Below, one piece after another: positions 1-7,662 of a stretch of 64,000 nucleotides of DNA. The translations under genes and the position numbers were made by a program. A model generated the notes under the pieces. That model was not told the origin of the DNA. It saw only the letters and a program-made list of their open reading frames with translations, and did no database searches. This DNA comes from Arcobacter venerupis (GTDB taxonomy: Bacteria; Campylobacterota; Campylobacteria; Campylobacterales; Arcobacteraceae), in NCBI RefSeq assembly GCF_013201665.1, contig NZ_CP053840.1:1798001-1862000 (forward strand), given 5' to 3'. The first letter of the stretch is position 1. Each line of letters opens with the position of its first letter.

Positions 1-46
1 TTGATATTTTAGTCATTATTAGATAAAATACTTCAAAGGATAAATA

Positions 47-388
47 ATGATAAAACTAAATGGAAAACAATACGAATGTCCAAGTAAAATACCTATGGAT
101 TTAGTTGATGATAAATGGAAATTTTTAATACTTTGGAATTTATCTACAAAACCATTACGAATTAGTGAATTATCAGAAAAAATTCCCGACACTTCACAAA
201 GAACTTTAAGCAGAAAACTAAAAGCTTTAGAAGAAGTATCTTTGGTACAAAGAGTTGTTTTTCCAGAAGTTCCACCAAAAGTTGAATATTCACTAACAAT
301 TCATGGGGAAAGACTTCTTGAAATATTTACAATAATGGCTAAATGGGGAGAACAATATGCTAAAGATATGGATGCGATAATAGAATAA
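47..388 (+). CDS. HxlR-family winged-helix transcriptional regulator
   Basis: This 113-residue protein has the compact HxlR/MarR-like winged-helix layout. The hallmark N-terminal Cys (YECPSK, Cys11) is followed by DLVDDKWKFLILWNL, the family signature, then a recognition helix (TSQRTLSRKLKALEE) and a beta wing (VFPEVPPKVEYSLT). HxlR proteins are DNA-binding repressors or activators that often respond to electrophiles or redox stress through the conserved Cys; that role is inferred here. The ATG follows AAGGATAAATA, a good ribosome binding site. The gene converges with the Crp-like gene, with 2 nt between the stop codons. Its regulated partner is probably outside the window on the left. Confidence 0.88.
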   Translation: MIKLNGKQYECPSKIPMDLVDDKWKFLILWNLSTKPLRISELSEKIPDTSQRTLSRKLKALEEVSLVQRVVFPEVPPKVEYSLTIHGERLLEIFTIMAKWGEQYAKDMDAIIE

Positions 389-390
389 CT

Positions 391-981
391 TTATTTATTT
401 AACTTTTTTCTAATTCGGCTTAATTGAGTTGGAGTTATGCCTAAATGATTTGCAATATGATGCTTGGCTATTCTATTTTCGATATTTGGATTATTTTTTA
501 TAAAATTCTCATATCTTATTGTTGCATCATCAAGGATTAGGGAAATTTCATTTTTTTCTTTTATTATTACCCAGTTTTTTTCTAGATAATTTATATAAAA
601 AGTTTTAAATTCATTATATTTATCTATCAACTCTTTATACTTTTCAAAATCTATATAAATAAGCGTACAATCCTCCAAAGCTTCGATATTTAGATATGAA
701 TCTTCTTTTGTAAGAAGGGAAACCTTTGAAGCTGAAAAATAATTCTCACTAAAAAGATTTTTAGTATAAATCTCACCATTCTCACCTAAATAATAAGTTC
801 GTAAAATCCCTTTACAAATAAAATAGATATATTTTGCTTTTGAATAATTATCAAGTAAAATCTCACCTTTTTTTACCTCTTTTAAAAAAGTTATATTTTT
901 TAACTTTTCAAAATTTTCATCATCAAAATCATAATATTGTTTACATACATTTCTAAACTGTTCATAATACAACTCTTTCAT
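391..981 (-). CDS. Crp/Fnr-family transcriptional regulator
   Basis: The 196-residue protein has an N-terminal cyclic-nucleotide-binding-like beta roll (about residues 25-115, including KKGEILLDNYSKAKYIYFICKG) and a C-terminal helix-turn-helix (IAKHHIANHLGITPTQLSRI, about 172-191). There is no cluster of N-terminal cysteines, so it is not an Fe-S Fnr; the effector is unknown. I chose the ATG at 981, 9 nt after GGAAG and 5 nt past the upstream stop, over an in-frame TTG at 1002 that would overlap the previous gene. It is the last gene of an apparent TetR - unknown - Crp-like operon, so two regulators are co-transcribed. Confidence 0.85.
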   Translation of the reverse strand: MKELYYEQFRNVCKQYYDFDDENFEKLKNITFLKEVKKGEILLDNYSKAKYIYFICKGILRTYYLGENGEIYTKNLFSENYFSASKVSLLTKEDSYLNIEALEDCTLIYIDFEKYKELIDKYNEFKTFYINYLEKNWVIIKEKNEISLILDDATIRYENFIKNNPNIENRIAKHHIANHLGITPTQLSRIRKKLNK

Positions 982-985
982 AAAA

Positions 986-1606
986 TCAATCTTCCATACC
1001 AATTCTTAGAAATCCAGTAAATGCTGCATTATCAAAACTCAAAGTTTTATCTACATTTTTTTTCATCTCATTTAAGATTTTTTTGTAAGAATCATAAAAC
1101 TCAAAACTAGGAGTTGGTTTATAAATTAAATCTTTTATTTCAAAATATTTGATTACATTTTTTGTGGTTGTGGGTTTTATAAAATACTCTTTTTGTCTAT
1201 CGTTATAATATAAAACTACAGATATTATCGTCCATTTTGCAAGATTATATTGACTTAAATATTCAACTAAGCCCTCAAAACCATCTTTTTGATTTCCATG
1301 TAGAAGTTCATATAATTCGATGCTCAACATATCTTTTTCATAAGAAGTCAAACCTGCTAACATATCACGAAACTTTAATTTATCAAACAATGAAACCAAA
1401 ACAGATTTTTGAATGATTTTGAAAAAAGCATCCACAACTAAGTTTGGATTAGAAAAATTCTCTTTTTTTAAATTTTTTTTTGTGAATTCTTCAAGTTTTG
1501 AGGGGTTAAATTTTTTCATAGTTGGGAAAAATTTTGCATCTTCAAAACCTGTTGGATAAAAAGTTAAAAACTCCACTTCCATATCTTTTAGTTTTTCTAA
1601 ATTCAT
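986..1606 (-). CDS. Conserved protein of unknown function between two regulators
   Basis: This 206-residue soluble protein has no signal peptide or membrane segment. I recognise no domain. It is rich in Lys, Phe and Leu and looks mostly alpha-helical, with a conserved-looking C-terminal half (FIKPTTTKNVIKYFEI, then YKPTPSFEFYDSYKKIL). It begins 1 nt after the stop of the TetR gene (stop ends at 1608, ATG at 1606) and is followed within 5 nt by the Crp-like gene, so it is probably controlled by the TetR operator upstream. A role in the stress or metabolite response sensed by TetR is possible but not supported by sequence. Confidence 0.75.
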   Translation of the reverse strand: MNLEKLKDMEVEFLTFYPTGFEDAKFFPTMKKFNPSKLEEFTKKNLKKENFSNPNLVVDAFFKIIQKSVLVSLFDKLKFRDMLAGLTSYEKDMLSIELYELLHGNQKDGFEGLVEYLSQYNLAKWTIISVVLYYNDRQKEYFIKPTTTKNVIKYFEIKDLIYKPTPSFEFYDSYKKILNEMKKNVDKTLSFDNAAFTGFLRIGMED

Positions 1607-1607
1607 A

Positions 1608-2183
1608 TTAACTCTTTTTAAATGACATTATATAAGAAGATAAAATATCTATCACATCTACGTAATCTTGGATATTTTGAGTAGCTTTTGCAGACAAAAT
1701 TGCACCTTCAATAGTTGAAGCAATATAAAGTGCAAGTTTTCTTGTATCACACTGTTGCATCTCATTTTTTTGTATTGAAATATCTAAAATATCTTTTATA
1801 TTTTTTCTAAATGATTGATAAATCTCTTCCATTAAAACTTTGAAATCTTCATCAATATTTGACATCTCTTGCACAATATTTGCAATAGGACAACCTTTGT
1901 TAAAATCCCTTTGGCTTGTATCTTTTAAGCCATTTATAAAAGCTTCTAAATAGCCTGATTCTAAGGCTAATATTAAAGAGTATCTTTGCACAAATCGTTC
2001 GTAAATTTTCTCTTTTATACAAACTAATGCCATATCTTTTTTGTTTTCAAAAAAATGGTACATTGAGCCTTTGTGTACTTTTGCATTTTTTAATATTGTT
2101 GTTAAGGATGCGCCTTGATAGCCATTTGCGTAAATTTCACTAAAGGCTGAATCTATTAAATTTTTTCTTGTATTATTTTCCAT
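1608..2183 (-). CDS. TetR/AcrR-family transcriptional repressor
   Basis: The 191-residue protein has an N-terminal TetR helix-turn-helix: RKNLIDSAFSEIYANGYQGA, then LTTILKNAKVHKGSMYHFFENKKDMAL, which is the classic layout ending in the YxxFxxK helix. Residues 60-191 form the ligand-binding and dimerisation domain. It resembles the YxaF/LmrA-like group with the GCPIANIVQEM motif after helix 6. It is transcribed divergently from an AhpD-like gene, and the intergenic region carries two near-identical palindromes that fit its operator. There is no ribosome binding site upstream of the ATG, and a TATAAT (2189-2194) ends only 5 nt before it, so the mRNA may be leaderless. Confidence 0.9.
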   Translation of the reverse strand: MENNTRKNLIDSAFSEIYANGYQGASLTTILKNAKVHKGSMYHFFENKKDMALVCIKEKIYERFVQRYSLILALESGYLEAFINGLKDTSQRDFNKGCPIANIVQEMSNIDEDFKVLMEEIYQSFRKNIKDILDISIQKNEMQQCDTRKLALYIASTIEGAILSAKATQNIQDYVDVIDILSSYIMSFKKS

Positions 2184-2204
2184 TTTGAATTATAACATTT
2201 TAAA

Positions 2205-2222
2205 CTTGACAAATCGGTCAAG
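2205..2222. promoter_or_regulatory. Proximal TetR-type operator palindrome
   Basis: The 18-bp sequence CTTGACAAATCGGTCAAG is a palindrome with 6-bp arms (CTTGAC/GTCAAG). It overlaps the -35 box of the rightward promoter and lies 22 bp upstream of the tetR start. Repressor bound here would block both divergent promoters. Confidence 0.75.
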
Positions 2223-2234
2223 TTTTATTAAAAT
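2206..2234 (+). promoter_or_regulatory. Sigma-70-type promoter of the AhpD-like gene
   Basis: TTGACA (2206-2211) is followed after exactly 17 bp by TAAAAT (2229-2234), a near-consensus promoter. The predicted start is near 2241, inside the distal operator. Both operators therefore cover core promoter elements. Confidence 0.7.
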
Positions 2235-2238
2235 TAGA

Positions 2239-2255
2239 CTTGACCAATTTGTCAA
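2239..2255. promoter_or_regulatory. Distal TetR-type operator palindrome
   Basis: CTTGACCAATTTGTCAA repeats the same palindrome (arms TTGAC/GTCAA, 6-bp centre) 34 bp from the first copy, about three helical turns. It covers the predicted transcription start of the rightward gene. The spacing suggests two TetR dimers on the same DNA face. Confidence 0.7.
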
Positions 2256-2274
2256 CAATAAAAAAGGAAATAAA

Positions 2275-2811
2275 ATGCCAATTATAAAAACATACGAAAC
2301 AAATGAAGCAAGTGGTGAATTACTTGAAATTTATAATGAAATCATCAAACTAAGAGGTGAAGTTGGAAACAATGCCAAACTATTTAGTTCAAGTCCTGAG
2401 CTTTTAAAACAGCAATTAGATTTTATAAAATATTACTCAACGCACCCTACTTTATCAATGGCACTACTTGCTAGTATTAGAATTTGTGTATCAAGTAAAG
2501 AAGAGTGTAATTTTTGTATCGATTTTAATACAGCAATGTTGGTAAACCATGCAAAATGGAGTATTGAAGAAGTACAATCTATGAAAAAAGATTTAGATAG
2601 TTCAAAACTAACTCAAAAAGAGAATGCCCTTTTAAAATTTGTAATCAACTCTATGAAAAATCCCCACAAAGTAAATGAAAATGATATGGATGAATTAAGA
2701 AAGTTAGATTGGCAAGACAAAGATATAATAGATGCTCTAAATCACGGAGCTAGAATGTTAGCAACTGATATAATATTTAACACTTTTAAAATAGAAGATT
2801 ATAAGGCTTAA
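2275..2811 (+). CDS. Carboxymuconolactone decarboxylase / AhpD-like protein
   Basis: The 178-residue protein belongs to the AhpD/CMD fold. Helices around residues 40-70 lead to the redox motif SSKEECNFCIDFNTAM, where the CxxC pair and nearby residues match the active site of alkylhydroperoxidase-like enzymes (the usual motif is ExxCxxCxxxH; here the last position is not His). It probably reduces a peroxide or acts on a small organic substrate. I chose the ATG at 2275 because AAGGAAATAAA precedes it and because an upstream in-frame start at 2185 would read through both operators. It is divergent from, and very probably repressed by, the adjacent TetR protein. Confidence 0.85.
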   Translation: MPIIKTYETNEASGELLEIYNEIIKLRGEVGNNAKLFSSSPELLKQQLDFIKYYSTHPTLSMALLASIRICVSSKEECNFCIDFNTAMLVNHAKWSIEEVQSMKKDLDSSKLTQKENALLKFVINSMKNPHKVNENDMDELRKLDWQDKDIIDALNHGARMLATDIIFNTFKIEDYKA

Positions 2812-2817
2812 AAATTT

Positions 2818-2850
2818 TAAGAAGTTTTGAAATTCAAAACTTCTTATTTA
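2818..2850. terminator. Bidirectional intrinsic terminator
   Basis: A 14-nt arm TAAGAAGTTTTGAA (2818-2831) pairs with TTCAAAACTTCTTA (2833-2846). It lies between two convergent genes and is flanked by A/T-rich runs on both sides, so it can end both transcripts. Confidence 0.75.
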
Positions 2851-2856
2851 ATTAAA

Positions 2857-3204
2857 TTAAGATTTTTTAACAAACTCTTGTTTTAATTTAATAGCTCCAA
2901 CACCTGTAACTTTACAGTCGATATTGTGACCATCATTTCCTTCAACAAGTCTAATACCTTTGATTTTAGTACCAACTTTAATTCCAGATGAACTTCCTTT
3001 TACTTTTAAATCTTTTATAACAGTTACATCATCTCCATCTTGTAAAATAGTACCATTTGCATCTTTTACTACTAATGTATCGCTACTTTCAGAAGATGAT
3101 ACATCCTGTGACCATTCATGGGCACACTCAGGACAGATGTATAAATTTCCATCTTCGTAAGTATATTCGCTTCCACATTTTGGGCAGTTTGGTAATTGAC
3201 TCAT
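2857..3204 (-). CDS. PhnA/YjdM-family zinc-ribbon protein
   Basis: This 115-residue protein begins with a rubredoxin-like zinc ribbon (residues 6-30: [21 protein letters not shown], two CxxC pairs). It then has the PhnA core domain with [19 protein letters not shown] and the conserved C-terminal [23 protein letters not shown]. Family members were named for alkylphosphonate uptake but are not phosphonate enzymes; the true role is unknown. It is complete and of normal family length (about 110). It stands alone, ending at a shared terminator with the AhpD-like gene, and its ATG follows AAAAGGAAAATA. Confidence 0.9.
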   Translation of the reverse strand: MSQLPNCPKCGSEYTYEDGNLYICPECAHEWSQDVSSSESSDTLVVKDANGTILQDGDDVTVIKDLKVKGSSSGIKVGTKIKGIRLVEGNDGHNIDCKVTGVGAIKLKQEFVKKS

Positions 3205-3255
3205 TATTTTCCTTTTAAACTTTAGATTTTGGCATTATACAATAAGTATACTTTC

Positions 3256-3498
3256 TTATAATTTAGGGTGATTTTTTGCAAAATCTATTGCATTTTGAAC
3301 TGCTTTTTTAGCTTGTGGACTATTTTTCCAACAAGAACTTCCCAAAATATCTGAAACAATATCTGTTATCTCTTCCACACTACTTTTTGCCAAATCTTCT
3401 AAAGAGTTAATACCAATCTGTTCAAATCGTTTAACAACCGTTTCACCTACATATTTTACTTTTAAAAGTTCTTCTTTTTGCTCTTTTGAAAATCCCAT
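3256..3498 (-). CDS. Small helix-hairpin-helix protein, Cdd1-like
   Basis: The 80-residue protein has a helix-hairpin-helix core: LLKVKYVGETVVKRFEQIGI followed by SLEDLAKSSVEEITDIV. This resembles the Cdd1 'pathogenicity locus' family and DNA-ligase-type HhH motifs, which suggests DNA or protein binding. The ATG at 3498 follows AGGG by 7 nt and is preferred over an in-frame TTG at 3516 that overlaps the upstream stop codon. It lies 14 nt downstream of the alcohol dehydrogenase gene, so the two are probably co-transcribed without an obvious functional link. Confidence 0.7.
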   Translation of the reverse strand: MGFSKEQKEELLKVKYVGETVVKRFEQIGINSLEDLAKSSVEEITDIVSDILGSSCWKNSPQAKKAVQNAIDFAKNHPKL

Positions 3499-3512
3499 GA
3501 TAATCCCTATAA

Positions 3513-4568
3513 TCAAAAAATCACAACTGGTTTTATCAAATCTTTTGGTTTATCTTTCATTAAAAGTAAAGCCTCTTCTATATGTTCTTTTCCATTAAAT
3601 CTATGAGTAATAAGTTTTTCTGGATTTATTCTATTTGTTTGTATCAAAGAAGCTAATTTTTCCATTCTAAGTCTTCCCCCTGGCATTAACCCACCAACAA
3701 TTGTTTTATGAGCCATTCCATTTCCCCATTCAACTCTTGGAATTTTAATAAATTCACCCTCTCCTAAATAGTTTACATTTCCTATTCTTCCACCTGGTTT
3801 TACAATTTTAACAGCTTGGATAAAAGTATCAGAATTTCCACCAGCAATTATCACTTTATCAACACCTTTTCCTTGTGTTTTTTCCATGATTTGTTCAACA
3901 ATATCGCCTTCATGATAATTGATAATATCAGTCGCTCCAAACTCTTTGGCTACTTCTATACATTTTGGACGTGAACCAATAGCAAATAATCTTGATGCAC
4001 CTCTACTAACTGCACCTGCTACTGCCATTAGTCCAACTGGCCCAATACCTATTACACAAACCGTATCACCAAATTGAACATCAGCAAGCTCCGCACCATG
4101 AAAACCAGTAGGTACCATATCACACAACATAACAGCTTCAATAGGATCAACTCCCTCAGGAATAAGAGCTAGATTTCCATCAGCATCATTTACATGGAAA
4201 TATTCAGCAAATACTCCATCTTTAAAGTTTGAAAATTTCCAACCAGCCAACATTCCGCCTGAATGCATAGAATATCCTCGTTGAGCTTCTAAACTATTCC
4301 AATCAGGAGTAATTGCAGGAACAATAACCTTATCACCTACTTTGAAATCTTTTACAAGTGAGCCAATTTCTACAACTTCCCCAACAGCCTCATGTCCTAA
4401 AATCATATCATGCCTATCGCCTAAAGCACCAGCCCAAACAGTATGAATATCAGATGAACAAGGGGAAACAGCTATAGGTTTAACTATTGCATCCATTACC
4501 CCGCAAGTTGGTTTTTCTTTTTCAATCCAAGCTACTTGCCCAATTTTCAACATTGCAAAACCTTTCAT
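3513..4568 (-). CDS. adh: NADP-dependent secondary alcohol dehydrogenase
   Basis: The 351-residue protein aligns by eye along its whole length with the Thermoanaerobacter brockii/Clostridium beijerinckii secondary alcohol dehydrogenase (352 residues), starting from the same MKGFAM N-terminus. Catalytic zinc ligands are Cys37, His59 and Glu60, in PCSSDIHT and LGHEAVGE. The Rossmann motif GIGPVGLMAVAGA is followed by the IGSRP segment (with a Tyr after ATDIIN) that gives NADP preference in that family. It should interconvert 2-propanol-type alcohols and ketones. I chose the ATG at 4568 because AGGGAG lies 7-8 nt upstream; an ATG at 4574 sits too close to it. Confidence 0.92.
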   Translation of the reverse strand: MKGFAMLKIGQVAWIEKEKPTCGVMDAIVKPIAVSPCSSDIHTVWAGALGDRHDMILGHEAVGEVVEIGSLVKDFKVGDKVIVPAITPDWNSLEAQRGYSMHSGGMLAGWKFSNFKDGVFAEYFHVNDADGNLALIPEGVDPIEAVMLCDMVPTGFHGAELADVQFGDTVCVIGIGPVGLMAVAGAVSRGASRLFAIGSRPKCIEVAKEFGATDIINYHEGDIVEQIMEKTQGKGVDKVIIAGGNSDTFIQAVKIVKPGGRIGNVNYLGEGEFIKIPRVEWGNGMAHKTIVGGLMPGGRLRMEKLASLIQTNRINPEKLITHRFNGKEHIEEALLLMKDKPKDLIKPVVIF

Positions 4569-4619
4569 AACCATTCTCCCTTACATTAAAATTTATTATT
4601 AAATATATCTTAAAGATTA

Positions 4620-6101
4620 TTAGTTTAAGATTATTTGATTATTTTTATTACTTAGTGTCCAAACTTTTAACTTAAGATTTTCAATAAAAGTTTTATCATG
4701 ACTTACAACAATCAAAGCTTTGTCATACTCAAGCAAAGCTTTTTCAATAGCTTCAATAGAATCTATATCCATGTGATTTGTAGGTTCATCAAGTATAATC
4801 AAACTAATATTTTCCAATAATGCTTTTGCAATAAAAAGTTTTCTTAGTTCCCCAGGACTTGCAAAGATATGTTCTAAAAGATTCTTTGGATTTGAAGACA
4901 TTCTTCTTATAAGAGTAAAAAGCAAACCTTTTTTTTCGTTATCTAAAGAATCTATTTCTTCATATAATTTTTTGATTTGAATTTCTTCAATCTCTTGGGG
5001 AAGATATAAGTAGTTATTATTTAAACCAATTTTTAAAATAAGATATTTTACAAAACTACTTTTTCCAACGCCATTATCCCCAACAATTGCTATTTTATCA
5101 TTTGAATTTATAGATAAATTTGGATAATACAAAGTTTTTTCTTGTGATAATTTCAAACTTCCCTCTTCTAAATAAAAAGAGAATAAATCCTTTTTTGAAA
5201 TATTATTTTCTATTTTTATTCCTTTTTTAAACTCTTTATCTAGTTCATTTCTTTTTAGTTTTTGTTCCTCGTATTTTTTAGAAAAAGTTGTGACAAGTTT
5301 TGAATCATTTTTATCTTTTCCTGTAAGTTTGGCAAGATTTATTTTTTCTTTTGAATCTTTGTCATTTTTATCTATATTTTTTTTGGACAATCTACTTTTT
5401 GATATTGATACTTTTTCTTTTTGATTTTGAATATTTTTTTGAAGTTTTTTTAATTCTTTGTTAATATTTTCATTCTCTTTTATCAAAAAATCTCTATGTT
5501 GATTAAACTCTTTTATAGCATTGTCATAATTGCTTTTATATATGTGAATATTTTGATTTCTCATTATCACTGTATTTGTGCATAAAGTATTTAATATTTC
5601 CCTGTCGTGGCTTACTAAAATACCAATACCTCTAAAACTTTTCAAAGCTTCTAGTACAATATTTTTTGAAGTATAATCCAAATAATTTGTTGGCTCATCC
5701 AATAATAAAACATCCACTTCTTGGTATAAAGCTATAGCAATTTGAATTCTTTTTTTCTCTCCATAACTTAAACTCTGCCATCTATAAAACCACTCATCTT
5801 GGATATGAAGTAACTCTTTTAATCTGAAAGTTTTACTATTAAAAGTATAAATAAACTCTTCAAAACCTTCTGGAGTTTCAGTCAAACTTTGTTGGCAATA
5901 ATAAACCAAATCATTGCCAACTATACTTCCAAATTCAAGCTTCATTTTTTTAGCAATAAGTTTTAAAAGTGTTGTTTTACCTGAACCATTATTTCCAACA
6001 ATACAACTCCAAGAAAGTGGTTCAAAAGTAAGATTTAGATTTGAGAAAATATTTGTGTGTGAATACTTAAATGTAAGATTATTTATTTGTAAATATTGCA
6101 T
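4620..6101 (-). CDS. ABC-F family ATPase, candidate ribosome-protection protein
   Basis: The 493-residue soluble protein has two ABC domains and no membrane segments. Domain 1 has Walker A GNNGSGKTT (residues 36-44), signature LSYGEKKR and Walker B LLLDEPTNYLD. A basic, coiled-coil linker (about 200-300) contains KSRLSKKNIDKNDKDSKEK. Domain 2 has Walker A GDNGVGKSS, an altered signature SPGELRK and LIILDEPTNHMD. This is the ABC-F layout: these proteins bind the ribosomal E site and either protect it from antibiotics or regulate translation. Sequence alone cannot choose between them. The 5' region with a micro-ORF and alternative hairpins favours a drug-inducible resistance type. Confidence 0.85.
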   Translation of the reverse strand: MQYLQINNLTFKYSHTNIFSNLNLTFEPLSWSCIVGNNGSGKTTLLKLIAKKMKLEFGSIVGNDLVYYCQQSLTETPEGFEEFIYTFNSKTFRLKELLHIQDEWFYRWQSLSYGEKKRIQIAIALYQEVDVLLLDEPTNYLDYTSKNIVLEALKSFRGIGILVSHDREILNTLCTNTVIMRNQNIHIYKSNYDNAIKEFNQHRDFLIKENENINKELKKLQKNIQNQKEKVSISKSRLSKKNIDKNDKDSKEKINLAKLTGKDKNDSKLVTTFSKKYEEQKLKRNELDKEFKKGIKIENNISKKDLFSFYLEEGSLKLSQEKTLYYPNLSINSNDKIAIVGDNGVGKSSFVKYLILKIGLNNNYLYLPQEIEEIQIKKLYEEIDSLDNEKKGLLFTLIRRMSSNPKNLLEHIFASPGELRKLFIAKALLENISLIILDEPTNHMDIDSIEAIEKALLEYDKALIVVSHDKTFIENLKLKVWTLSNKNNQIILN

Positions 6102-6106
6102 GGATT

Positions 6107-6168
6107 TCCTTGATTTATTAGTAAATGAGTATCAAGGATAATTGTATTTTTTAGATTTTATCCTTGAA
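6107..6168 (-). promoter_or_regulatory. Candidate translation attenuator upstream of the ABC-F gene
   Basis: In transcript order there are three mutually exclusive pairing segments. Segment A is TTCAAGGATAA (6158-6168), B is TTATCCTTGAT (6131-6141), and C is ATCAAGGA (6107-6114), which contains the ABC-F ribosome binding site. A:B can form 10 bp and B:C 8 bp, so B either pairs with A or hides the start region. Which state is 'on' under drug stress cannot be decided by eye. Confidence 0.5.
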
Positions 6169-6186
6169 TTAGAGTGAAGTGTTCAT
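6169..6186 (-). CDS. Possible five-codon leader peptide (MNTSL)
   Basis: The micro-ORF ATG AAC ACT TCA CTC TAA begins 8 nt after a clear AGGA site and stops just before the first arm of the candidate attenuator. Short leader ORFs in this position control several ABC-F and erm resistance genes through ribosome stalling. No peptide evidence exists here, and a five-codon ORF can arise by chance; the ribosome binding site and position are what support it. Confidence 0.45.
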   Translation of the reverse strand: MNTSL

Positions 6187-6217
6187 TGTTTTTTTCCTTT
6201 TTTGATTTTGATTTTTT

Positions 6218-6229
6218 ATTATAATTATA
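6218..6229 (-). promoter_or_regulatory. Tandem TATAAT boxes upstream of the ABC-F leader
   Basis: Two overlapping-phase TATAAT hexamers occupy 6218-6223 and 6224-6229 on the minus strand. A start near 6211-6217 would give a leader RNA containing the five-codon ORF and the attenuator segments. Confidence 0.5.
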
Positions 6230-6231
6230 AA

Positions 6232-6268
6232 TACAAAGTTTCATCCGTATTTTAGATAAAACTTTGTA
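6232..6268 (-). terminator. Hairpin downstream of the Cass2-like gene
   Basis: TACAAAGTTT (6232-6241) and AAACTTTGTA (6259-6268) form a 10-bp stem with a 17-nt loop, 10 nt past the Cass2-like stop codon. The downstream tract on the minus strand is A/T-rich but lacks a clean T run, so termination efficiency is uncertain. Confidence 0.5.
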
Positions 6269-6278
6269 ACAATCTATT

Positions 6279-6725
6279 TTACTTTATAGAAATATATATT
6301 TCTATTTCATCATCTTTTGAATATTTTTCAAAATCAAAATTGTATACTCTTTCATATTCACACTCTTTTGAAGCAAAATAGTTCCAAACTTCATGCCAAG
6401 TTTCTATTACAACTTTTGGAAATTCACCTTTTTTTGAAAATACTAAATATCTATCTTTTTCTATAGTAATTGCATTCTTAAATTTTGTAACTTCAACGCC
6501 AATTGTATAATCATAATCAGAATTTACATCTTTTTCATATTTGTTGTAAACTCCAAACATAGCCAAATTTCTTGACTTGTTGAATGTTTTACTTTCAATA
6601 TTTTCATCTACATATCTTTGCCAAAGTTGCGGTATCTGTTCTGTTGTTTCATCTAATTCTATTTTGTTGTTAGTTCTTGTTGTGATTCCCGCAACATAAA
6701 ATTTTTCTAAATATTTTACTTTCAT
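6279..6725 (-). CDS. Cass2/GyrI-like effector-binding domain protein (copy 1)
   Basis: The 148-residue protein is a stand-alone effector-binding domain of the Cass2 / AraC-effector-binding (GyrI-like, SOUL fold) type. Supporting features are AGITTRTNN near the N-terminus, IPQLWQRYVDE, FGVYNKYEKD, the DYTIGVEV strand and a C-terminal DDEIEIYISIK. It has no DNA-binding domain. Family members bind cationic or aromatic small molecules. It is clearly paralogous to the gene at 8962-9405, sharing the order of all these motifs and even similar 3' nucleotide sequence. It ends in its own hairpin, 60 nt downstream of the hydrolase gene. Confidence 0.82.
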   Translation of the reverse strand: MKVKYLEKFYVAGITTRTNNKIELDETTEQIPQLWQRYVDENIESKTFNKSRNLAMFGVYNKYEKDVNSDYDYTIGVEVTKFKNAITIEKDRYLVFSKKGEFPKVVIETWHEVWNYFASKECEYERVYNFDFEKYSKDDEIEIYISIK

Positions 6726-6785
6726 CTTTTCACTTTATTAGTTAATTTTGGAACGTATAGTACTATAATATTTTTTCATAGAGAT

Positions 6786-7541
6786 TTAGAAAAATCTTTT
6801 TATATATGAAACAACTATCTCTTTTTCTTCTTTATATACTTCATGTTCAGCAAAAGGGATATTTAAAATTGAGCACTCACTTAATTTACTTTGAAGAACT
6901 TCAAAACTATTTAATGAAGTTAAAAAATCATTATCTCCTCTTATTAAAAGTGTTTTTGCACTAATATTTTTTACATTTTCATTTGGATAGCCACTACTTG
7001 ACTCATCTATCCACATTTTAATCAATTCTTTTGATAATAATTCAAAATTTGCTTCTGAGTTTAGTTTTTGATATAAATCATACTCTTTAGAAAAAATATT
7101 TTTCATTTCTTCAACTGTTAATGATTTATATATATCTTTTTGTTGTTCATCAAGATTCCAAGAAGAAGCTATTGAAACGAGTTTTTCAACTTTTATTTTA
7201 TTTGAAGAAGCCATTCTTAAACCAACAATACCGCCATCACTAAAACCTATAATCGAAACTTTTTTTATATTTAAATAATCTAAAATAGCATATATATCAT
7301 TTTCTATAAGTTCATACGATAATTTATTTTTTCCTAATGTAGAAGCTCCATGTCCTCTACTGTCAATGCCAATAATTCTATAATCGTTTATAAAATCTTT
7401 TGCTATTTCACCTAAATCTTCAATAGTTCCTAATCCACCATGTAAAAATAGAAGAATATCTTTACTTTTATCACCTAACTCTTCATAGTAAATTTTTGCT
7501 GTATCAATTTGTAAATAAGTATTATTTTTATGAGTAAACAT
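6786..7541 (-). CDS. Alpha/beta-hydrolase family protein
   Basis: The 251-residue cytoplasmic protein has the full alpha/beta-hydrolase fold. It shows the oxyanion motif LFLHGGLGT (about 32-40), the nucleophile elbow GFSDGG (Ser101), an acid in LLIRGDNDFLTS and the catalytic His in PFAEHEVYK. The substrate is unknown; the family covers esterases, lactonases and peptidases such as proline iminopeptidase. The region 62-72 (SRGHGAS) is typical. It lies between the transglutaminase-GNAT fusion and the first Cass2-like gene on the same strand. There is a 121-nt gap upstream, so it may have its own promoter. Confidence 0.88.
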   Translation of the reverse strand: MFTHKNNTYLQIDTAKIYYEELGDKSKDILLFLHGGLGTIEDLGEIAKDFINDYRIIGIDSRGHGASTLGKNKLSYELIENDIYAILDYLNIKKVSIIGFSDGGIVGLRMASSNKIKVEKLVSIASSWNLDEQQKDIYKSLTVEEMKNIFSKEYDLYQKLNSEANFELLSKELIKMWIDESSSGYPNENVKNISAKTLLIRGDNDFLTSLNSFEVLQSKLSECSILNIPFAEHEVYKEEKEIVVSYIKRFF

Positions 7542-7662
7542 AACTGTATCCTTTTTTTTAAAAATGTTATCATAGAAAAATAAAAAACAAAATAATTATT
7601 ACAAATTGTAATGTTTTTATATTATTTCTTCAAATATTTTTTCACAAATTTCCAAATCATAT

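Noticed and set aside
2185-2274. Upstream extension of the AhpD-like gene to 2185
   Set aside because: It reads through both palindromic operators and the promoter. The ATG at 2275 has a good ribosome site and fits the family N-terminus.
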